Source of the DNA: Amblyornis subalaris
Lineage: Eukaryota > Chordata > Aves > Passeriformes > Ptilonorhynchidae
Reading direction: 5' to 3'
NCBI GenBank assembly: GCA_018881555.1
Contig: JACAXG010000080.1
Location: 558,001 to 622,000, forward strand
DNA length: 64,000 nt
Made by a program: the position numbers and the translations under genes. This document shows, in pieces, positions 36,801 to 48,800 of this stretch. The notes beneath the pieces were generated by a model. The model saw only the letters and a list, made by a program, of their open reading frames with translations. It did no database searches and was not told the origin of the DNA. How positions within the stretch are numbered: position 1 is the stretch's first letter; each line of letters opens with the position of its first letter.

Positions 36801-39800
36801 TTTTAAAACATTAATTGATTTGAAAGCTACTGAAAAAGAAAGAGATGAANAGGCAATTGGCACAACTAGAGCAGAACCTTATTGATTTCCTCTGTCACAC
36901 CCTCCATTAGGACTCTTAGACACTTAAACAGCTGGTTGCCAAGGTCACAGCAGATTGACTCCCCTCCCTCAAGGCCCTTCAAATGAAACCTGGTTTTGCT
37001 CCTCGGGAGATTATTGAACGCTTCACTTAGACCAGAGTATTCTCTTTGTCTTTTAATCACCTTAATAGAACAGGCCTGAGGTCTGAGATCTCCCCAGAGA
37101 GCCTTTGAGAAGAAACTGCTGGAGCCTGAGCACAGTGTCCAGTTTCCAGAGGACACCGCAGTGCACAGACCCTCCAGTGCCTGNAGGAGCACACAGCCCC
37201 TGCAGGCACCTGCTGCAGGGAGCACAGACCCTAAATCCCAGCAGCCTCANGCTGAACCCCAACAGCACCCAGCGTGAGCCCCTTCCCTGGCTGGTTACAC
37301 CACACAAACGGAGCCACAATTCCTCACTCCCCCTCCGAAAGCACTTGGAGGCTGAGGGTGGCTGGCAGGAGGGAAGGGAGGCTGNTCCCCCTAAAAAATG
37401 GGTTTTCCTAACCCATTTGGAAATTGTCAATTTGATTCTGTTAGACCGAAAGCCACGGGCCACCCTCAGAGTGCTCAGTGCTGGCAGGAGTGGCAGCTGT
37501 GCCCGACACAGGCTGGTGCACAACCCCGAGGGCTTGAGTTAAACAAGACACTGTAGCTGCTTCGTGCATTCTTTGCATTTCACCTCGACCAATCCCTCTG
37601 AAAGCAGTAGATTTTTGCTAGCTAAAGTATGGATTATAAGAAATGAATATGCTGTTGTTGAGAAGACTGCACTGTTAAATACTAAATACTGGCTGGTGAG
37701 CCCAGTGTGAACTGTCACATTTTTTCATGTATAAATCACCCACGATGGAATACATCCCCTCCAGCAATAATTCCTCTTGCTCTGGAGGTGCCTGCTAAGC
37801 CCATGGCCCACATGAAAATTCATTAGAAAATGAATTAGAAAGAAATTAGAAAAAAATCACCAATGCAGTAATTTTACATCATTTTTCATCAGTCAAATTA
37901 TCTGAGAGTAACAGACTTTTACCATTCCCAGCAGCTGGAAATTACAGATGGGTGACTGAGTCCCAGACAAACTCAGTGGTGAAGCTGCGAACGAGCCTCC
38001 TGCCCTTGACTCATCTCCCTCGTCATGGGCTGTTTTTCTGCCCACGAGGTGTGCCAGAACCACGATGTACACAATAAATAAGGTCCAGGGAGCCATGAAC
38101 TCCTCCAGGATGTGCTCATTTTCTCAGAGGAAAACGGGCAGAGATGGCAGAGAGGCTCAGCCATCCCTGGGGACTGGTGTGTCCCGGCAGCGTCTAACCA
38201 GGAATGCCCCGTGGCCCCGTTGCAGCCCTCTGGCACTGCCTTTGCAGCACTCACCCGTCGCTCCAAGCACCGTGCCACTCCTTTCTCCCCCAGGGATTCC
38301 TCAGCCTGACCATGAACAGCTTCTCTGCCTTGAAGGAGAACAGGAGCCGCTCTCCCAGGCGCAGCTTGCGGATGGCGGTCACGGAGTAGGCATGGCCCAC
38401 GACGAGCCCCTTCTCCGTCTCTGCTTCGCTGGGACGCCCAGGGGACTCCTTGGGCACGAGGAATGGCAATTAAAACAAAAGAACTCACACCGCTGAGGAA
38501 CCTCACAGCTACAAGNGCAAGGGGAAGGACAAGGAAGGCTTCTTTTCCGCTCCCTTCCCAAGTCATTTGACTGTGCGAGAAAATAACAGCACTGGGGCTC
38601 AGAACTGCTGGCTCACTAGCCTGGTGTTGGGAAGGATAATGCCAGGCAATTCCAGGGGAATCCTGCCTGCCACATCCAGTCTGTCTCCTCCTGGCCCCGG
38701 AGTTAAAGACNAAACTGATGGACAACCTGTATCAGCCCTTCCAAAATCTGGTCCTCTTCACAAAATGGCTCTCCTGGGTGCTGATGACTGTGCTGGGACT
38801 GTCTGGGGGTGTCCTCANCGGGACACTCACAAGGGCCTAAGAATTCAGCTGGTGAGTCCCAGGGTTGTTCCTGTGTTGGAATAAACTCAATACCCAGGAA
38901 GAACTACAGGGAGTGGGCAAAAATAGAGGGCACAGGCAAAAACTTCCAAGCCATTTGTGAAGCCCATCCTGTTCCTCTCTCACTCCTGGCAGGGCTCTCT
39001 CATGTGGCAAAGGGCAGATCTGTGGGGTGTGTTAGGAACTGGGTTTGCTCATCATAAAGTTCACATAAGAATCCCAGTTTCCAGCAGTGATCAAGCTGTC
39101 CCTAAACTGCCCCTCAATTAACCCTNAACTGTCCTGTTGGATGACCTAGGCCTGTTCAGATCCTGATCTAAGAATATATACATTTGCCAAGCTCTGAAAA
39201 AGACCACAGTTTCATTTAATGCACCCACATCTCCTGACCTAACCCCAGAGAAGCAGTATCACCCAAAGATGCTGGAGTTGTTTGGAAGGACTGGCCCTTT
39301 ACAGNGGCAGTACAAAGGTGCTTCTGAGCAACACACACCAGGCAGGGCAGTGCAGAAAGCAAAGCTGTGCCAGTGCTGTAACCCTTCTAATCAGCCAGGA
39401 ACGATCCAAATGGTCCTGCATCCAGATTCTCCAAACCCTCACTGAAACCAGCGAGGCCATCCTTGCCATGTCCTGAGCCACATCCAGAGTCTCTCTCATC
39501 TCTATTGGGCTATCACCCATAGGGCCTGGAGACACTCCCTTGGACACAGCAGGGAAGGAAGNGCAGATCCTTGTGTGTAAACTTGTAATAACCTAATTAA
39601 TGCTCANTCAAGCCTTGGCTGTGGTGGAGAGCAGGAGAGGTATGGACTCNTGGTGTTATAAATGTAAATATTTAAATATAAATTTATTATTTATCATTAT
39701 ACATTAATATATTAGTATACATATAAATATTTCAATATANATAAGGACTTATCNGTTATGAAATGCACGTAAGTACTTCCTCAGATNTTTTTACCCATTT

Positions 39801-42800
39801 CAAAATTTAACTGTTGTAAACAGACAAGGTCCTCCTCCTGAGGCAAACGTTGCACTGATNTAACAGTGTTCAGTCCCCAAAGGTAAGAAATCACAAAAAA
39901 AAAAAAAAAAAGAGAGAAAGAGAAATTTCTCTCGAATTGGAACTGACAGATGGTCTGGCGACTGCGAGAGTCTCACCAAGCCCTCCTCGCCTCCCGCCGA
40001 CAACAGCTCCCGAAGAATCAGCTCGAGTGCTGCAGCCAGGCTGGCTGACATCCCCCCGGGGCTGGGCTTCCTCCAGTTAACACTTCCCCTTGCATTCTTC
40101 ACAACTAAGAGCACACGAGGAGTCCTTGACAGCACGGGAGTCTGTAACTTCTGCTGCCTTTATCGTCCCCCAGGCTTTTCTTACTGCTGGGCTGCCTTTC
40201 CCACCTCATTCTGAAGATATGTATTTATTTATTTATTTATTTATTCAAATAAGATATTTAAACATCTACTGTCTGTTCAAATTTCCAAGTGGAGATGCTC
40301 AGGGCTATTCTGTAATCCAAGGAAAATGATGACATGTTTGTAAGGCAGCAATGAGGCCACTTGAGTATTAAATATTCTTCACCTAGCAAGCTTCAGTGTG
40401 TGCATAATACATCAAAAAGTGACAAACTTAGGAATGGCTTCTCTGTAATNAACGTTTAGAAGCGTTTGTGTTTAACTTGACAGGCAGAAACATAATGCCA
40501 GGAATAAGTGAAAGCATTACAACTGCCTGATTAATTGCTTTTTAAAAAAANATATATNTATATATAGAAGGGGAGTTAAGCCCAGTTGTCACTGGTTTCC
40601 CTCCTATGGCCAGGGGCTGTGCAGGGCCCTTGTGTGCCTGTGGTTTGTGGATCATGAAGCATCTTTTGGGAGCTCATCCACCTTCTAGAAGGGGACTGGA
40701 GAGAGGTAAAGCTTCCTCTAAACCATCCCCTCTCTATGACTATGGGAACTGCAGGGCCACTGCCTCCTAACGTGGGCACCTGAGCCAGCTGCCTCACAGG
40801 CCAGTTTGGCAGGTTAATTCCCGTGGGGAGATTATGTTATCATCCAACAGCACTACCTGAACAACCANGTGAGCTCAGCCTGTCAGCTCAGCCCAGTGTT
40901 ACACTGACTGCCTGGCACAACCCAAGGCAAGAAGCCTCAGCAGCTCAGTGCCAGCAGAATTGTTTTCTCTAAGCAGATTTCTCTAAGAAATAAAGCAACT
41001 GAATGCTGCCATCTGCTCTGCAAATTAGGGTGTTCTAGGTGGATTTACCTCGGGTCAATTCACAACTGTGACCATTCAGAAGGAATTTCAGCGTTTCAGA
41101 CCCACAGTCAAGTGGCAGCACAAGCAGTCGTGATTGCATTTGGTGGCTCCTGGAGCTGGACTGGGCTGGCAGCACTGCCAGCTTGCTACATTCCTCCATA
41201 TGAAGCTTTTCCAAACATGTAAATGAAGGACATACTCAATACCCCAATAATGGTATTTCTGCCAGAGTATTTTCGCTGAAATGCACCCTTAAAACCCAGC
41301 CCCGCACTCACCGCAATGGAGCAGCTGATGAACCCGCCTCTTTCATGCACTTTCAACAAGTCTTCAAACAGCTTCATCTGCTCAGAAATAACCTCACCAT
41401 ATTTGCCCTCTTCCAAACTAACGGATTCTGCCACTGCTCCAGTGAAATCCACCAGGGCTTCTGCAGCACAGCCNCCATCCAGGGCTTCGTAGGATCCAGC
41501 CAGCCTGGAGGCAACACAGGACATTCTCAGTTTCCAAGGGGCTCTGATTTGGCTTAAATGCAGGTAAGATATTTGTGTCTCACCAAGGGAAAGACAAAAC
41601 AGAACAAAAAGCCCCACCAGATGGCAGATAAATCTTTCCTGGTTTCCANAATCCTTAAGGATTTGGACTGCATTGCACTCCTTTATTATTTATCCCCTCC
41701 AAACAGATTAAAGGAGTTTTCAGTCTTTTTTAGGTTCTCTACCAGCAGCAAACCTAAAACCTATGGAAAGTCTGATAGAATTGAAAGATAAGGCAAACAG
41801 ATGGACAGAAGGGACAACACTGAGGACTGCAAGGACACAGAACCAGCTCATACTTGGCATAAGCTTTCTCCAGCAGTGCACTCCAGAACTCATTTCTCAC
41901 GTTGGAGTGGCAGTAGATCAGCTCCCCGTTCTTTGTTGGCAGCAGATCATCCACAACCACCTCTGTCCACTCTCCAAAGCGCCAGAAGCGGAAACGGAAA
42001 ATCCCAGCGTATTTCCCNGGGTTCTTAGGGTCCCACTCCTGTTCCTTGCAGTCTGGAATCACCTGGGAAACCACGGGAGGGAAAGTTCAGCACCACGGTA
42101 AGGTTTACGCCCAGGGCAGACTGCCCTGGAATGTGCCCTGTGCTGGCATTCAGCTCCGTGAGCAGCTGACCCGACAGAGATGAAGCAGTGGAAAAAGAGG
42201 GCGAATTTGGTACACGGTGAGACACAGCCCTGCTTCAAAGAATGCCTCAGGAAAGTAAAGTTCATCCTGATCTGCAGAGATAGATAAGAAGAACCCACGG
42301 CGCCCTCTGGCTTTGTTTTGTCTGTTCTTCGGTGCTCAGTGTGGAGTGTGGAGGTCTCATAACATGAAAAATAAACTGTTAAAGAAAGGCAAGATTTGAA
42401 TCCACTGAAATTCACCGCTTGTTAGTCCTAGAGAGAAAAACATCGGCTGATAGGCAGGCAAACAACCAAGGTTAGCTTGGTTTACGAGCTTTATTCCATG
42501 CAGCACACACATCAATCACCCACCTGCTGCCAGAGGCTTTTCCTCAGGGCCAGGCAGGAGCACGCAGCCACGAACCAGCAGTTCCCCAGCTTGCCCTGGT
42601 GGAAGTCGTGGGAGCTCATTCCATCCACAAGCAGGTGGGGGTCTTCACAGAGNTCCTGGCAAAGCAAACCAGAGGTTACTGGAGACTCCACTCCAGAAAT
42701 GATCACAGCACCCTTCCAATCGAGCCCAGCAGCTGGAAGCGATGCTGTGATTGACACCTGAGCTCTGAGCTCCTCCTTCCTGCACTGCCATGCCCTTGGC

Positions 42801-45800
42801 TGACACTGGAAACCCTCCTCCACCAGCAGCCTGAGTCCCTGCAGAGACCCCAGCCACACAGCACCAGAGGAGGAAGGNCACACCTGTGTGTGGAACACAC
42901 CTTTCCTCCTCTGGGTCTCGTAATCCTCGTGTATCTGGCCCCTATTAGAACTATTTGTTCCTCCTTTCCTGGCTCCAAGATTCCCACCAGAGCGTGGCTG
43001 GATCTTCCTGGGGTGTCTCCCTGCTCCTCCCTGGCTCTCCCCTTGCACTCTCAGTACCATGGACCATGGGAGAGCCACAGGGGTGTTTTTTCAGCAGTGA
43101 TGTGTTTGTTCCCAAGAAACCCTCAGCAGAGGTGTTCTGCTGAAGGGAGAGGGAACCTCCCACCAACACCTCAGCAAACAGGTAATGGGACCATCCCTGA
43201 CGGATGGGGAACCTGCTGGTTTCATCCCACTGACTGCTCATGGCACTCTCCTGCCAGCCACTGCCCTTCCTGACTGCCGGTGAGGATGGCAGAGCAGACA
43301 TTGGTAGGAAATTCTGCTCTTTTACAGTTTAATAAGCCTAAATTTCTACACTGTGGAAATGATCCTGTGTCCAGGCACTAGAAATGCAGAATAAGTAACT
43401 CCCTCTCACCTCAGAATGGCAAGAGACCCCAGATTTCCTGCAGTCTGTCCAGTTGGCTCTCAGCAGCACCTCATGGATTCTCACTGCCCTTTGGTAATTA
43501 AAGATGATGATCCCAAAANAACAGGACTGCAATCCAGGCCTGGCTACAGACCACAGGCATCTCTCTGATGTGACTCTGACAAATCAATGCCAGATGAGCT
43601 TATCTCCAGAGAAAAGAATCACCTCAGTGCTGAGCTGAGGAATGGTTTTCCTGGGCTGGTTTAGCCCATGGCACCTGAAGTCAGCTCACAGCACGGAATT
43701 CATGGAGCTGTGGCCTTTTTCCGTAAGAAAGTTTTATTTTTGACATGAGACTTTTCTCATTAAATAACAGCTGAAATTTTGAATGCCTTTTGAGAAACAA
43801 GCAACTGATCATTCCATGACACTGTTCCTCTGTCAGGAATTCTCNCATGTGCCTCCACTTAGAGAAATTTCAAAGCTTGTTAACAGACCTTCATAAAAAT
43901 CTGAATAACAGAANGGTGCCTAAGATGAAAACTGACCATGTAGAAGATGCTCATCAGCATCATGGACAGATTCCTTCAGTCTCCCTGGATGCTCTGAGAG
44001 GGAATGGCAACNGGACCTTCAGGGATGTGAACCCCCCGGGCTGCAGGGGCTGCCATCAGTTGGCTGCTTGGCCTTCATGGAGGTACCACACCCCCCACAC
44101 CCACCGGGGGTAGCCTCAAGTTTCAGATCCCATTTCCAGGCATCTCTGGCATTAATAATTTCTAGTTTGTTTTTCCTTTCAAAATGCTATTTCGTTAGAA
44201 TAATAAACAAGGGATAAACNGAGCCATCGGGGTTAAAACTGTCCAAACTTTTCTGTCGCTAGCGGCAGCCAAAACTTTAATTGGTTTTGAAAGAAATCAG
44301 GCACTGCTGTGTATTACAAATATCTTGTTGGATTCGTTTTGATAAAAATAACCACATTAAACTGCCATTTTTTAATTGAAGTGTGCCTCGCATCTCACAG
44401 AGTCCTCAGAGTAAAAGCAGAGCCGTGTGTGCCAACTGCAGCATTTATGGATGAGATCAGCATTTGCTGACTCCTGGGGCCCTGAGCAAACATGGAACAG
44501 CAGAGCTCAGAAGCAGCACCTCCTTCTTTCCACCAGAGTCACCAAAGTCTGCAGGATCCTGCTTGATNAACCCTTTCTGATTAAACCACCTAAGAGCCCT
44601 GGCCTTCTGGGGCTACAGAACAGCGGAAGGAACTGCCACCAGTTCTGTTCCTGTGGTCGTTAGTGGCAGTCCCTAGAACAGCTCCTGTGGTGACTGGCAC
44701 TGCGTGGCTCAGATCAGACACACAACACCACTGGGGCACAACCCACAGCTCAGCTCAGCTCTTTACTCCCTTCTGGGCTTTTTGATTTTCACCACTTAGG
44801 CAGTAGAGCAAATTCCGAGGAATGACTTCCAGCTGTCTAAGCCACAATTCCCCCAACACAGTTAGAAATGTGCTATTTCAATATATTATTCTGCAATCCT
44901 TGTGAGGATCTTTAAGCATTTTTGGTTGCCCCAAGCATGTAAAAAATATATAAATTTTAAAAAATCACTTTTCCAGTAATGCTCCCTGCAGTGATAATTT
45001 AGGAGAGTTGAGGACCAAGCCAGAGGAATTACAAGGAAGAGACCCTGACATGAGACCTGATCCAGGCACTTCAGGACACCTGATCCCTTCTCCCTCTTGC
45101 TACCTAAGCACTGCGAGTTCCACCACAACCCAAGCACTTCCTTTGCAAACACAGTTGTTTAACCCCAATCCCTTTCCTCCGGATCATCCTGCATCATCTG
45201 TGCTGTGAAAGAGAGAAATATCTTCCCATTACCAAGAAAACGCTTCAAGGCAGTTACTGGATCTTATTACACACCATTAATGCCTGACAACCACACTATT
45301 TCTGATACAACACCACAATAAAAGGGGTTTATTGCAGTATTTATGCCTGCAGGGAGCATTCCAGCATCCAAGACACAGAGCTCTCCCCAGTTCTCCCCTC
45401 ACACATGCACACAATAAAATAAACACCATCTGCAGAACTGTAATTAGGCTGTGCAGACTCTGAAAGTGAGCTAAGAGGTTTCAGGGCCTCGTGGCTCTGC
45501 TGAAAACCCTGATGCTCTCATTGCCATGCCAGCCTTCCATTTGCATGACAGAAGTCTATTTGTGTCACCTCCCATCCTTGCTGCTGCNTGGGCTGGCAAT
45601 ATCTGACACTCAGTGCTACTCAGCCTCTGATGCTGAGAAATGAAGTGGCTCACAAATCCNTTTTTTCTGATTTTAAATGGTTTGTCTCTTTGTAACAGAG
45701 CAACCTGGTCAACTGCCTTGCAGTCCTGTCCCGGTCTGGATCCCACAGCACCCCCATATGTGCCTTCCTGGACCCTCACCCAATGAAAACACTGATGACT

Positions 45801-48800
45801 ACCAAACTAAGGGAGTCTCCTGTAGGACTCCAGCAACACAAGCCCAGCTTGGATTACTCCAAGGAATTTATTTCACCAGCTGTGCATTCCCCATACAGAA
45901 GTTTTGCAAAACGATGTGAACCATGGGAGGCAACAGACGCTCATTTCACTGGAGCTATGAAATGGTTTCATGATTCCCTAAAATAAAGAAAAGGAAAAGG
46001 TGGGTTTCATTCGAGACCAGATGCCCCACAGAAAGTACAGCAGATAACTGATTAACTGCATGCATTAACTCCAGGTTGCTGTGCCTGCTTTGAATCTTAG
46101 AGTAATTCAGCTAAAGGAGGAAATTCCCCTTAGCTCTGAACATGCATCTCTTGGTGTAAGCATTACCAATATCCATGAGCTAAAAATTATGCAGTATTGG
46201 TTATAAACAGGGAGAAAGACATTCAGAGGGTTAATTCATTAGCTGTGTCTTAATAGACATTAACTGAAGCTGCACTGTAAAACACATTANCTGTAAAATG
46301 TTGAGAGATCTCTGATGCCCGGGAAAAGGAAGAGATGATTTTTTACCAGATTAGGGCCTGTCAGCTGTGTCAGACAGAAACACAGAGATCCAGGGAAAGG
46401 GAAGAAGAAAGAAGAGCAGTATCTGTTTGCAATTAAGATTTTCAAAGGATTCTGTAGCACTTAGAGCTTACTTTCTCCAGAACCCTTTAAAGAACCCAGC
46501 CCTAACATGAGAAACAACCCACCTTTGCTTGCACACAAGACCTACAAGACAGGCACTATCAGGCTGATCTCTTTAAGCCCAGTACACCACTCCCTTAAAT
46601 TTTTTTAAAGCAGTTTGAATTCTGTCAGAGCTGAGAATTGTTTCCATTTTCTTCTCTTCTCTCATCCTCACATCATCCTGAGTCAATCCTGTGGAGAGTG
46701 GGGTCAGCGCAGGGAAGCAGGGGGAAAGGCAATTCATGGATGCAAACCTTCAGCTTCGGCTGCAGCTGGCCGTGAACCGACCTCGTCTAGAGGAAGGCAG
46801 CAAAGAGCACTCTGTGGTTGTGTAGCTGAAGAGGTAGGTGGGATTGNCTGTCCTATAAAAACCCCAGCTGTGCTGGCATGGCCACAGAAACCTCTCCAGC
46901 CCAGGCTGGGTGCCAAGGCATTTGCAGTCAGCCCCAAAGCAAAACAACAGAGCCCAACCGCGCTGGACACCCCAACGCGTGCAGAAAACCTTTGGCAACC
47001 TTGTTATGCCTGAAAAAAATCTGTGAAAAAAGAGAAGTTGTTGTTAGAATCACGGCCTCAGGGGACAGTTCCCAGAGAAACCTCCACCCAAAGAAACCCA
47101 GGGTCAGATGCGACCCGGCTGGAACAGCCCTCGCTGAGAGCAGGGAGGGACTTTTGTCAGTGGGGTTACACCCAGTAAATCCACAACAGGCAGGTTTAGC
47201 CCTGGGGTTTCTGTCTGTGCACCCTGAGCTCAGGATGTGTAACTCCTCTGTAAACTTCATGCCCATCACCCAGCAGCATCAGTTCCACAGAGCAAGATAN
47301 TGCCCAAAACTGCTTAAAAAGAAACTGAGCTGCACATAAGCAAGGGGAAGAGCATGCCAGTGCTCCAGCCTTGTGCAAAAGAAAACTCAGCTATTTGGGA
47401 ATTGAGAAATGCTTCTTCCCCCTCCTCCCTCTCCACTAAACCCTGTTACAAAACCAAATGCATCACAGACATTTTTACAGTGTTCTTATTTTCCCATTTT
47501 CAGTTTGGGACCAGTGGTGACTAACACTCAGCCCATGGGTTTCAGCCTTGCCCTGCCTCCGGGACACNTGTATTTGGGAGGATCTGAATCAATGTTTTGG
47601 AAGAAAAATCCCCCAAACTGGGCAACGTGGTGTGTATCTTGGCTGCCTTTAGGGTTCACCTGACCCCTGGAGTGCTGCAGCTGCTCCCATCCAGAATGCT
47701 GGGGTGGGAAGGGCTCAAATGATGGGCTGTAGGGCTGACCTTTTCCTGAACCTCATAACCAAGTGTTTGCTGAGCCCTGCCTGTCCCCTGCCACTGCGAC
47801 CCAGAAATCACTCAAGACTGCAATGAAAGATTTGCTGTTCTCCCAGAACCCTCATCCAAGTACAAACCACCTCAAACCACCTCAAACCACCTCTTGCTGC
47901 ACTGTCTGCGTTTGTGATGCTGCAGAACTGCAGCACATCCATGACACTTTTAGGGAAAAGCTGCCTTGTTTGAGGATAACACTTTTTTTTCTCCCTGAAT
48001 TTACCAGAAAACAGCCTTTGTCTCCTGCCTGCTTCCCCCTGTACCTATTGCCTTCTCTAAACTCAGCACCACAATTTGTGTGATTTTTTTCCTCCCAAGC
48101 AGCAGTCAGAGATGCCATCCTTGGGACAGGATTCACCTCAGGCAACATCAAATCCTCTCAGCAAGATGTCCAAGCTCCCCTGGAAGCAGAGCACAGGTCC
48201 TTTCCAAGGGCAGTGCACAGACATTACCCTGCCTCTGCCATGGTGCTGTGACACTGGAGAGAGGTTTGTCTCTCTACTGATCATACAAAGGTAATAGTTC
48301 AGAGCAGTTCCAACCTCTGTGAAATTTAATTTTCAGCTATTCCAAAGCTACAACAGCTGTGACATAATTTGGGGAGAAAAAATTTAATCAAAGTACTATT
48401 TCAATTGGTTAAAAATGTATACATTTAAACTTTTTGGAAAAAGTAGTTGTTTTCCACCCAAAAAAGATGCTGGGTTTGGGTCAGTAATCGGAAGGTTTTT
48501 TTCAAAATGCTTTTACAAGAATTTACTGTGGTTTTGAGACGGTGATGCTCCATGAAACACAGGTAGATATAGGAGTAGCATTTGGAAGAAAATCTGAAAG
48601 TAGCCTATTTCTGCAAAGAGCAACGTACCAAAGCAGGGCAATTATCTCTGCAATAAATGCAGCGAGAGAGGATGGCCAAGGACAGAGCCAGTCCTTAGAG
48701 TGACTCCCTGACATCCCTTCCAGGCACACCCTGCCGTGGCCGAGGTCAGACAGGGGCTGAGTCCACTCACAGCTCACCAGACCCAAAGGCCACCCACTGC

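Noticed and set aside
43847..44113. 88-codon plus frame with a [18 protein letters not shown] helix-like start
   Set aside because: No acceptor/donor pair preserves the frame, and the second half is low quality; judged chance.
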